Shown: positions 54,601 to 64,000 of the stretch, in pieces
Layout of the letters: each line of letters begins with the position of its first letter
Numbering within the stretch: position 1 is the stretch's first letter
Source: Rhynchonema sp. JSB1_4
Lineage: Eukaryota; Nematoda; Chromadorea; Monhysterida; Xyalidae
Length of the DNA stretch: 64,000 nucleotides
Assembly (NCBI GenBank): GCA_030248065.1
Contig: JASAMV010004338.1
Coordinates: forward strand, 1 to 64,000
Reading direction: 5' to 3'
Notes under the pieces: generated by a model
Database searches by the model: none
Seen by the model: only the letters and a program-made list of their open reading frames with translations
What the model was told of the DNA's origin: nothing
Program-made: the position numbers and the translations under genes

Positions 54601-57600
54601 CAGATCTTGCGCGCGCGAGAGCCAAATATCATTGAAACTTTTCGTGTTTGACGCGCGAAGCGCGCGATGTTTGGACTTTTGAAGTCTTCCAGAGTGAAAA
54701 ATTCTGCGATTTAGGGGTTCTTTGTCCTTTCCTTCTTCCCTCCCCGAAACGGTATCTCCGCCAGTGTGACTAACGCTTTGACGGCATTGGGTGGGATGAA
54801 CAACTACAGTATATTGTCGTTGAGTGATAATTAACGGGCGATCTACTTCATATTGCAGGCCAGCATGCGCACGCTGCAGAACAGCTATCTGGAGCTGTCC
54901 CGCTCGTCCGAAACGCTGATGCACAACTTTCGACGCACGTATGTGGACATGGCCTATTTGCAGGTTTGATTTGCTGAAATTATGAATGCTGCTGATGTTT
55001 AATTCCGGGATGGGGATAGGTTTTACGCCAATAGTCTGCGATAGTGACAAATACAGTATATCGTTGCCGGGTGAAAAAGAAAACGTTTTTTTTCAAGCGT
55101 TGTGTTGAAAAGAAAAAGAAAAAACTGGCCAACCGAAGGTTTTTTCTTCCCCTAGAATTGTGCCATTTTTTTCTGAATAAGGGACAAACCGTTTTCAAAG
55201 CCAGAATCCATCGCGTTAAAAGGCGCCGTAATTGCTTGTTTTTGGGCATTGCAGAACTAGGCATAAAAACAAGCGCGATGTCAGTAATGCACAAAACATG
55301 TGCCCCACATGCTTGTTTTGGGTTCCCCTATGCTTAGACACTGCTGTTCGTTTTCTTCTTTTTCAAAAATATGAAGAACCGGTTCTTCAGCAGCCCAGTG
55401 CCAAAGGCCTAATTCATAAATGAATACCAAGCAATCTTACAAAATTGCGATCTATACTAATGTTTTTTTTTTCAAAATATCTGGGTTATCTTCGCGAAAG
55501 GCACAACTTTTATTGGGTAGCGTAAACTGATGTTTCACGTCAGAATGACCTTGTTGTTTTCAATCCGACTTCTGATTCGTGATCTACGAACGCGTAAAAC
55601 ATGGCCAACAACAAATCTAACCGTAACAATTCTCGATCCATCCCTGTCATCAATCACAGGATGAGATCGACAAACGACTTGGTCTCACATCGCGTAACTC
55701 GACCCTGCAACCAGCACGCGTGTTGTTGAGTGCGCTGGGACGGATGCAGGAAATATTGGTGGACAGAACGTGGGCGCCCGATGGCGATGTCGGGGAGACG
55801 GACGAGGTTAAAGGGGGGGGGTTTGTTGTACCTAAAAAATAATGGTTTTTATGCACACTTGTGGTAAAGAAGCTTAAATATACAATATGTCCTTTTGAAG
55901 GGAAATTGTGATGTTTTGTAGAATATTTGCGGTGAAATGAATGGGTATCGCATATCAGTTCTCCTGCTGTTCACAGTTTTTGTCTACCGCACGTGCAACA
56001 TCAGCCATCAGTTTGTTCCCATCTTCCATTGGAAAACAAAACAGACGCAAAATATTAGTTATTCCATGTTTCGTGACGAACGCCACTGAATCAGTACCAG
56101 CGACGAGAGACCAGCGGCAGTGTGCCGAAATATAAAATTCACCCTTGCAAATTCAAGCTAATTTCGTGCTTTCAAAATCAGGCATCCTCCCTCGCACCCG
56201 ATGACCTGAACAACAACAACAACAATCGTGGCGGTGCGGGCACAATTCGTGACGAAGTGACGTCGTTGGATGAACAACAAGTGTTGCTGTCGGTCGCTGG
56301 ACCATTGGAACGCGAGATGAATACCTTGATCGACATTCACGACTCGCTGCTGCAGCGATATGGCACTAACATGCCGCCGAGAACCAGGCATGGTTCGTGA
56401 GGATGGATGGGGAATTGTTTTTTTGGTCTTTCGTAAATGGGCTTTATTTGCATCTGAAGATTGAGCAATCCATCCGATAGTAGAGCCGGATCGACGTGCG
56501 CTTCGGTTTTCTTCAATACGTTTGAGTGGTGGTGTCTGCCTCCCCTCTAGTGGGGTAAATGTTGGAAACATGAATGAAAATGTTCCGAGTCACTTCAAAA
56601 TCTGCTGTCTGTGAATGTGTTTGGGAAAGTTCAGAAACGTTCAAATCCTTCTGGTCTAAAAATCGTTGATGTTTCACGCGTGGATGACAACCCTCAGCTG
56701 AAAGATGGTTACTTGCCTGGCCCCGGAAATAATGTTATGAATAAAAAAATAATAATAATGCGGCAAGAAAACAAATTGCAACAGCAGCAACAAGTGTTTC
56801 ATAAAATTATTCGATCAATTTTTTACTTTCGCAGCCTTGGAACGCATCAAAACACGATTGGACGCCTTGAGACTGCGCATTCGCACCACGGAATCGTTGA
56901 ACGAACTTGACACTGTTCAATCGGAATTGACCACCGAAACTAATTGTATGTGCTGGCTGTTTGTGTTATCTTGTCTTGAAATTTTGCCGCAATCGGTCTG
57001 GTACTGTCTTGTTCGTGTGGCTGTTAATGTCAAGGGTGTTTTCGAGATTTTAGTGCTGCTGCCTGCCACTAATTTCTTCCGACCGGTGGAATCGACTTTT
57101 TACGCTGGTAAAAGTGTCATCAGTAAATATCGACATATCCTTGACTGACAAACATCAGGATAGCCGTTCGTATGCACTGCAATAATGATCAAATTGTTCG
57201 GCCCGTACTAACCACAAAAGAAGCGAAACCAACAAAAAAAAACAAAATGCATACATGATGTTTCAGCGTTCCAACGCGCCATCAGCGACTGGAAAACGCA
57301 GGTGGTCGCCGGACTGCGCACTGTGCCCCGGAACACCTCGGCATTTAGCAGCAACGCCATTGAAATCCAGTCACAATCGCAGGGCACACAGACAACATCT
57401 GTGAGTGGAGAAAGTGGTAATGATGATGACAATGGACAACAGCCTTCGACTTCGGGATGGGGGCGGACTGCTGCTGCGAGTGCGCACGGTTTGTGAGTTT
57501 GACAGAAAGTTGGAGAGCTTTTGCGCTGATTTTTTGTTGATTTCTTAGGTCATCTATTGTTGCAGGAAATACTCTGTGATTTTATGCTCTGCCTGTGACT

Positions 57601-60600
57601 GCTGATGTTTCACGCGAGAATGACCTGGGGGGGCACACACGCAACTTTGTTTTAAATGCGCCTTCAAACGGAAAAAAACGATGAAACTATATTTTACGAT
57701 AAAAATAATTTATTATTTGTTTTCTCCATACCCTCGAATTAAAAAAGAATATTCGAGGTCAAATTGGTCAATCAGACTCTTGACTTTTGATGCTGCGACC
57801 AATTGTGCTTCACGACAGACTGATAAGAGCAAGCCAACTTCCTTCCAAAAACAGCAAAAAAAACAAATTTGATTCTAGAACGTTTCCAGCCACATCAGCA
57901 ACAACCGAGCCATGTTCATCAACACAGTGCAGCCCCATCGCGGAACGATCACCCATCAATATACACGTCAGTCCTTCCAGAATCAGTCATGTGGAATCGC
58001 CAGAAGGTTACTTGGGTTGGATTGTTTTTTTACTTAGAATTAATTTAGTGCCGTGCATATAAATGTGCTCGTCGCTTTTATGCAAACGCGCTTGGCTTCA
58101 ATTAGTGACTTGTCTGGTGTTTCAAGTCTAGTGAAAACGTCGCTTCAGACTGGACAATTTTGGCAAAAGCGGAATGGGGGAGGGAGTCAATTTTTGTTTG
58201 CACCGTGCTTCTTTCTGTGAAGTTGTTGACGCACTAATTTCGACCAGCGCAGAGTTTTTGTGCTTTGTCCTGGAACCACACCACGCTCGCACTTCTCGGA
58301 ATTTGAGTTGAAATTTTCGTTCAATTTTCGTCACAAAATATTTTCATCTTTCTCCCCGTTCCCACATGAAATGTTTCACATCCTGCATATGAAATTGTCA
58401 GAATAATTTTTCCCATATCGTCACGATAATGAAACAATAAAATTGACAAAAGACAATCTTCAATCAATTCAACTGATTCAAAACTTACGTCAAATTCAAG
58501 TTGAAAAACTGCTTCCGTAAGCGAAAAGTCGACGTAGTTCTCATGTGCAAAAAATCGTGCTACATTAGTTTGCACAGCAGCGATATTGTGAATATGAATG
58601 ACTAAACATCACCAAACTCCAGGCCGCAGCACGATGATTCGTATCGGAAGCAGTGATGAACAGCAGACCTCAGCTCCGCCACCAACAAAACGTCGCAGGC
58701 TGATGTTCGATGGTAATGACGATGCTTCTTCTATTAATACCAGCGCTGAAACATCAGCTGGTGCACAAGGCGGGCGGTCAGAAACGCAAGAAAGTGGTTG
58801 GTTAAATGGGATTGAAGCTGACTATTTTTCTGGCATAAGCACTTGTGTGGCGTGTTTTTTGATGTGCGCGTTTGGATGTGTGGTGTATTGCAAGCGGATT
58901 AACGGGTCCAGCGCGCTGTGCTGGAGCATTTCGAGACTAGTGAGTGTTGAGCGAGCCCACGAATTGCAATCGGTAGACAGCAAAATGATTGTTATTTTAT
59001 GTAAACTGTCCAGCACCAAAAACAGCCAGAAAATTTTGGCTGAAAATTGAGAAATTTCCACGTCGTCGACGTCGATACAAACAAACAAACAAACGTCGAT
59101 ACGATAGAAACTGTGGTCGATTAATATCCAGATCCCACTGCTGCCAATGAATCCGACGGCCGACAGCAGCAGAACGCCACAAGTGCACCAGAAAGTGTAC
59201 CAAGAACGGGCACCACGCGACCACAAGTGGTACTGCCGCCTGCGCCGTCACGAAGCTCAAATGCTTCCGCCGCAGCTGCTTGGTCTGTTGATTTGTGTTG
59301 ATTTAATTTTGTTGCGCGTTTTTTTTTTATTTCACACCATCGAAACAATGAACAGTCTTCTCTAATTTCCGATCGAAGGTCATGCGGGCGTGAAACATCA
59401 GTGAAAAGTTCGCGGACAACAATGGGTTTTGTGTTTGCATTATCTCATCGCTGATGTTTCACGTCGCTACGTACAACCAGGGGTATCACCCACTCGAAAT
59501 TACTTCGTCGTGAACAGCAAGCGGAAATACGAATACGTAGCTGTGAAACATTAGACGCAACATTGTCAGAAAGAATTAATTGACCCACTCTGTTGACACA
59601 TTTTTTCTAATCTTCAAAATCTTGCACATACTGTATGCAGAATCGGAGCGCCCTTCCATAATATGGCTCAATTTTGTTAGGGCGCGGCCATGCAAACGCG
59701 GGCGCGGGTCGCGGGTCAGAAAAATATTCTATGTCCTCGACCCGCTCCGCGTTTGCATGGCCGCACTGGCGGGCGGGGGTCGCGGTTCATAAAAATATTA
59801 TTTGTCCCACACCCGCGCCCGCGTTTGCATGGCCGCACTTGCGGGCGCGGGGCGGGGGGCACAAAAAATTTTAAGGGCCCTGACCCCCGCCCGCGTTTGC
59901 ATGGCCGCACTTGCGGGCGCGGGTCGCGGGTCAGTCGAACATTTCTTTGGCTGGGCTTGTAGCGCGCGAAAACTGTAGAGTTTTAAAGGGGGCCTTTCGC
60001 ATTTCAAACCGCCTTCAAACTTTGCACGCATTTGAATATTGTTCAGGGCGTTATTAAACTCTCACGCACCAAGAACCCAATCTGCAGCATGCGACCAGGA
60101 GATCACTTTAAGAAGAACATCCGGGAACAAAGTGTGCGGCGGACCAGCCCAATTTATACCTGCGCATTCAGGCAAACTGCTTATCAAAAAGGTGTCAAGG
60201 CGAATGAATGTTTCGCATGAAACGTGCAACACCACTAACTATGGATTTCGCTTTTCTTTAGATTTCGAATTTCAACGAATTGTTCCAGCGCGACAAGCAG
60301 ACCTTGAAACATTCAAGGTCACGACGTTCACTAAACAACACGTTATCTCCAACAGCCACGAAACATGCCAGCTCACAAACCAACCACAGCCCGACTACAC
60401 GTATCACAGCAAAACACACACAATAAGAACACGCGCACGTGGGAATGTTTCATGATATTGGTGGCAGGCAACAGGGAAGGCTTAAACATCACTCTCTAGC
60501 CAACAGCCGGCATAATGCACTGCACTAAAGAACAGAATTTATTGTGGCGACTAGACTAAACAGTTCGTCTGCTTTAAAACTGTGGTTTTCGCGCGCTACA

Positions 60601-63600
60601 AGCCCAGCCAAAGAAATGTTTCGAGTGACCCGCGACCCGCGCCCGCAAGTGCGGCCATGCAAACGCGGGCGCGGGTCTGGGACATAGAATATTTTTCGCA
60701 CCCGCGACCCGCGCCCGCAAGTGCGGCCATGCAAACGCGGGCGCGGGTCTGGGACATAGAATATTTTTCTGACCCGCGACCCGCGCCCGCAAGTGCGGCC
60801 ATGCAAACGCGGAGCGGGTCTAAAACATAGAATATTTTTCTGACCCGCGACCCGCGCCCGCGTTTGCATGGCCGCGCCCTAAATGTTGTGTCCGAAATTC
60901 TGACACCTGCCCTGTTGCACCTGCACCTGGAAATTTTTGTGGGAAAAACCAATTGCATTATATGTCAACGACATCTTTTTATCCACCCATACCATAAACA
61001 TATCGGATCCTTGTTTGTTTGCAGCAACACTCCAAACCACACGAGCACAGCAGCTTGGCGTCGCCGTCAACTGTATCCGCCCTTCCATCGTCGTCGCCCG
61101 TACAATGACGCGTTCGAGCTCGATAGCAACAACAACAACCCGATTGAGAATACGGGCTCACGCAATGCGACCAGGCTTGGCGGGATTGATGCGGAAACGC
61201 GACGCGGTATTGCTGGCGGACTGCAGAGGGAACAGGTGTGTGGTTATATGGGTGGAGGGGCTTTGTTGGTCAATTAGAGACGTGCGATCAGAGACGTGTA
61301 CCCCGGGCAGACCATCTTTATGGTGCCTGATCAGGGAAGTTGAGGGTAGCATGATCCAAGGATGTGCTCAGCCAGCAGCCAAATGTACCAGCAATGTGTC
61401 GTGCTCTACAACCTGAGGGCTATGTGATTTTAATGAGCTGTTGTTTTATTTCCCATCTGATAATGATACAGACCTAGAATTGCTGTTTATTCCTAAAATT
61501 CGAACTTATATGGTCGTTCTTGTGAAGCATCAAATTTCGCAAGGCTGATTTGCTTTGTGCGGCATGAACGTTACACACATGAAAAATATTGTTTCCAGAA
61601 TTTTACTTTATCGTACTGAGAATTTTAACGTCACTTTTTTCCAATTCCCGTTCATGTCGCAGACCCGTCGTCTCGTCTCCAATCTTCTCTCCGTCCGTAT
61701 GGCCCGTCTTTCGTCAGTGACGGGCGGTCCCTCCGCATCCGGCACCGATGCGGCCCCGCATCCGGCGTCCACCTGGTCGGGCACCCGTCACCAGACACGA
61801 CTGACGGTTGCTAGCCCGTCATTGTCGAATCCGTCTGGCCCGTCAGTACGGGATCTGATCGTCGATCAACAACGGGCTGAGGAGCCCGTCAGCAATGACA
61901 ACAACGATGCTGATAATGCAGTGAGGCAGGAGGATGAGGCGAATGTTTCGCACGATCTGAATAGAGCCATAAATCGTGTGGTTGCCAGTGAGTTTGCGCT
62001 TTTGGTCATTTGGATCTCGTTTTTTTCTCGTTTTCTTACATAAATATGCAACAGAAGTGTATAATAGTTTGTGTAACAGGCAGGACATACAGTATGTTGA
62101 GCTTGTAGAACATTGAACGCAGCACACTCACCTGCAACAGAACTGGCAAGAATGTTTTGTGTTGAAAATATCTAGAATTTAACCGGACGTCTGTCATTAA
62201 CTTCGACCAGGGTCAATCAACTTTTGCCCTGATTGTTGCCATGCGTAGACCTCGAAATGCCGTTAAACTGAAAACGTCAAGGTGATCCGATCACCAAATT
62301 TGATACCGTTAACCGAACTGTGTGTATTCAGGCACGTTCATTGGCAGCGGTGATGTAGCGATGGCGAACAACATTCTCGACCATACCTGCCGCATTCAAC
62401 GCTGGTATTTCGATATTTTGAATCCACCGAATCTGCTGCATGGTGAGAGTTAGAAATTTCTGCTTTGCTCACAAGTTGGGAGATTCAGAATATTAGTACC
62501 GCAGACATGTTCGTACAATCGGTGCTTATGAAAACGTCGCCAATATTTTTGAAGTCCAATGCCAAGTCCGTCGGATCTCAAGTTTGTGCGATTATGTCCA
62601 TCTTTCGGATAGGGTTGGAGGTCGGGGGGACGACATCTGGAAGTATCCGTCATCTGAGAAAAAAGCCGACCCCCTACAGTTCCAACGACACCCGACATCT
62701 AGTTTCCGCATCCAGAACAGACAAAATTTTGCTCGTTTGCTCATTTTAATGCAACTAGACGGGACTCGTGCCTACGGCCCGGCTGCAGCGCCGCGCCCGT
62801 GCCGTGCCACCCCCCCCAAAGACCCGTTAGCATACCCAAAGCTACCCGTGAAAATTGACCCGTCCGCACCTCCGAGGGAGGGGGCCACAGACACACACAC
62901 ACACTTACGTCTTCCTGTTTTAGTAGTATAGATTTTTCGCTCAATCTAGTGAACTGAAGTTTTTTCAAACGAAAAAAACAGCAAAATGTTTTCGCGCCTT
63001 GAGACACATTTGGTTCGAAGCAATTTGTCTCTCCAAGTTCTTCTCTCAGCAAAACCGATGTTTTCAACCGTAAGTGTCGGGTGCCAAAACACGCTACATC
63101 TGGAGGCACCCGACAACCTGACAGCTACACTTTTTGGCACCGGCATCCGACACCCGACATCCCTCTAACCCTGCTTTCGGGTCCGATATTTCGAAAATGC
63201 GGATGAAACTTAGCTGAGCACAAAATATTGCTGGATTTTCAAAAAATAGTGATCTAATTTGTCGTTTTCGTAAATTGGTCTGTTGTTGCTTGTTAATGTT
63301 TTGTAAAACTTCAACTGGAACGAATTCTCCACAAAGTATCACAATATTTCCAGGCATTTTAGCCCAAGAGTAAAACATTTTCTTCCGTGGTATGCACACA
63401 TAAATCTCGAAATTCACTTTGTTCAAGAGATAAAGACACGTGGCCAGATAGATACTATCCGATCAGCGACCACAATTACGTATGAATTGGACAGCTAGCA
63501 ATGTGTTTGTTTTTGTTTCGATCTGCATTGGCAGACGGGCGGTGCGGCACAGGCTCATTATCAGTGTACATCCACTTGATTGTTACCACGGTCCCCAAAA

Positions 63601-64000
63601 AGACACTAACTGGTTTCACCATCACCACTGTTTGTGCGAACGCTCAATTTCGTCGTTAGGACAAGGAGAGCTTTATCAAGTTTGCCGCAATCCAATCAAC
63701 ATCTTGTCTCCTGCTCGCGCCAGGTACCCACAACGTGATCGTGCCGAAATGCAAAGTGCACAACGATGGCAGCGTGGCGATGTCGCCGAATGACCAACTG
63801 TTGGCGTGTTTGGTCGAGAACTACGCACAATCGAATCCGATCTGGGCCGAGACGGCGCTCAACATTGTGTCGCTTCGCACGAACAATCTGGGAACCGTCT
63901 TGTTCAGGAATACGTTCGGTGCGTTTTGGGATTGGTTTGTCGATATTTGCAATTATTTGTTTTTTTTCTAAACATGGCTGGTTTTTTGGTGGGTTCTGGT
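48607..64000 (+). CDS. AMBRA1: AMBRA1-like WD40 protein (3' end beyond window)
   Basis: In vertebrates AMBRA1 is a DDB1-CUL4 substrate receptor that marks cyclin D for degradation and supports Beclin-1/ULK1 autophagy. Nineteen exons in phase: 48607-48800, 48932-49115, 49596-49768, 50435-50548, 51328-51572, 52557-52702, 54257-54412, 54859-54963, 55660-55806, 56182-56392, 56835-56945, 57267-57492, 57879-58006, 58623-58796, 59132-59282, 61025-61235, 61663-61987, 62332-62442 and 63724-63918, about 1,100 codons. The N-terminal WD repeats match human AMBRA1: 'IGHRRTPWTLQFHP', 'SGCLAGQVRVWDL', 'HAIASLAFHPS' and 'VKFDSTGTFLFTAI'. A coiled-coil stretch ('RRELVAMRTELSERHATLL') and a low-complexity Ser/Gln-rich middle follow. 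The C-terminal propeller half resumes with 'CRIQRWYFDI' and 'VPKCKVHNDGSVAMSPNDQLLA'. The middle is poorly conserved and some small exons may be missed; the donor at 59282 could instead be 59294. The introns hold at least seven transposons. Confidence 0.88.
49794..50080. mobile_element. hAT-like MITE, CAGTGTAGTTCCTGG family, near-perfect TSD
   Basis: The left end CAGTGTAGTTCCTGG and right end CAGGAACTACACTTG bound 287 bp. The flanks are ATTAAGGC and GTTAAGGC (7 of 8). Inside it repeats GAAATTA.TGTACC phrases and shares the TTCTAGGCCTAAAATGCCTATTTTAGG core with 36456-36851. It starts 25 bp past the end of AMBRA1 exon 3. Confidence 0.85.
50561..50951. mobile_element. TAGGGTTAGAG-ended MITE, copy 1, TSD GTTGTAGG
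   Basis: 391 bp; the ends TAGGGTTAGAGG and CCTCTCTAACCCTA are flanked by exact GTTGTAGG (50553-50560, 50952-50959). ACCCGACACCCGACATCT motifs cluster at both ends. It begins only 12 bp after the end of AMBRA1 exon 4, just beyond the splice donor. Confidence 0.94.
51604..52251. mobile_element. hAT-like MITE, CAGTGCTGTGGCT family copy 3, TSD ATTACAGG
   Basis: The left end CAGTGCTGTGGCT and right end GCCACATCACTG are flanked by exact ATTACAGG (51596-51603, 52252-52259). A second left end of the same family starts inside at 51827, preceded by about 200 bp of other sequence, but there is only one right end, so a partial second copy or a rearrangement is present. The array motifs read CCGCCCCG..CTGGTACCCTA. 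It lies in AMBRA1 intron 5, 31 bp after the exon. Confidence 0.88.
52834..53518. mobile_element. TAGGGTTAGAG-ended MITE, copy 2, TSD CGTATCAG
   Basis: 685 bp between TAGGGTTAGAG and CTCTAACCCTA with exact CGTATCAG duplications (52826-52833, 53519-53526). The GTCGGGTGTCGGGT array is expanded. An internal CTCTAACCCTA at about 53298-53308 shows that the right end has been duplicated. It lies in AMBRA1 intron 6. Confidence 0.93.
53914..54140. mobile_element. GGGTGATATTTTCGAAAC MITE, short copy, 3-bp TSD (TCT)
   Basis: 227 bp, arms almost meeting, with the same ends as 14260-14867 (right end slightly diverged) and TCT on both sides (53911-53913, 54141-54143). It lies in AMBRA1 intron 6, next to the previous element. 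Confidence 0.8.
59677..60882. mobile_element. fold-back element with GC-rich tandem arms
   Basis: About 1.2 kb. TTAGGGCGCGGCCATGCAAA at the left is mirrored by TTTGCATGGCCGCGCCCTAA at the right. Each arm of about 300 bp carries three or four copies of a roughly 68-bp unit (GCGGGCGCGGGTCGCGGGTC...ATATTCTATG) and ends with a shared 'GCTGGGCTTGTAGCGCGCGAAAAC'. About 580 bp of different sequence lies between. No clear target duplication. It lies in AMBRA1 intron 15. Confidence 0.85.
62610..63173. mobile_element. TAGGGTTGGAG-ended MITE, copy 3, with nested repeat
   Basis: A diverged member of the TAGGGTTAGAG family. The flanks CTTTCGGA and CTTTCGGG match at 7 of 8 bases. The core (TTTGGTTCGAAG, AAAATTTTGCTC) matches copies 1 and 2. 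It is split by the CGGGACTCGTGCCTACGGCC repeat at about 62760-62930. It lies in AMBRA1 intron 18. Confidence 0.82.
62760..62930. repeat. dispersed repeat 'CGGGACTCGTGCCTACGGCC', copy 2
   Basis: Nearly the same sequence as 12362-12537, ending in CTTCCTGTTTTAGTAGTATA. The surrounding element is continuous on both sides when compared with 50561-50951, so this is an insertion younger than its host. Confidence 0.75.

Noticed and set aside
59674..60869. Open frames rich in Arg/Ala/Gly in the fold-back element
   Set aside because: They mirror the GC-rich tandem units in both arms and appear on both strands.

Overview
The window looks like nuclear DNA of a nematode. A minus-strand gene at 19.7-22.3 kb has the N-terminal domain, RxxR cleavage box and interrupted Gly-X-Y blocks of nematode cuticle collagens. 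Two tandem class A GPCRs look like nematode srsx-type receptors. All genes are split by GT-AG introns, and short TTAGGC-like runs occur. Introns are long and full of repeats, unlike Caenorhabditis. A well-conserved AMBRA1 orthologue hints at a lineage outside the compact rhabditid genomes, but I cannot name the species. All homology statements rest on recognising protein families by eye; no database was searched.

Left part (1-35 kb), environment-facing genes. Two tandem minus-strand trypsin-family genes lie at 1.5-9.1 kb. The downstream copy keeps His/Asp/Ser. The upstream copy has lost the catalytic His (to Lys) and Ser, and its last exon runs into a ~607-bp (GT)n array. A Pmp3/UPF0057 exon lies at 11.2 kb. 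A five-exon gene for an unrecognised secreted Cys-rich protein lies at 17.9-19.0 kb, followed by the collagen and by two srsx-like GPCRs (27.1-29.1 kb intact, 33.0-34.8 kb frameshifted). Between them lie fold-back elements and MITEs, including a nested pair at 30.8-32.9 kb.

Right part (35-64 kb), housekeeping genes. TRAPPC4 (+, 4 exons), LAMTOR4 (+, 3 exons), PSMD14/Rpn11 (-, 7 exons) and AMBRA1 (+, 19 exons seen, cut by the window end). LAMTOR4 and PSMD14 are tail to tail; PSMD14 and AMBRA1 are head to head with 823 bp between start codons. Exons were delimited by splice sites whose phases add up across each gene. The products act in ER-Golgi tethering, lysosomal mTORC1 signalling, proteasomal deubiquitination and autophagy/ubiquitin-ligase control.

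The most unusual content is in these introns and gaps: a dense, nested set of hAT-like MITE families. At least ten insertions have exact 8-bp target-site duplications, and three more match at 7 of 8 bases. One pair of copies gives a filled and an empty site, proving the insertion. Each family carries its own repeated subterminal motif next to poly-G runs, while several families share internal cores. One element still encodes a short peptide resembling the hAT transposase C-terminus. Other elements have 3-bp duplications (Harbinger-like) or are long fold-back repeats.
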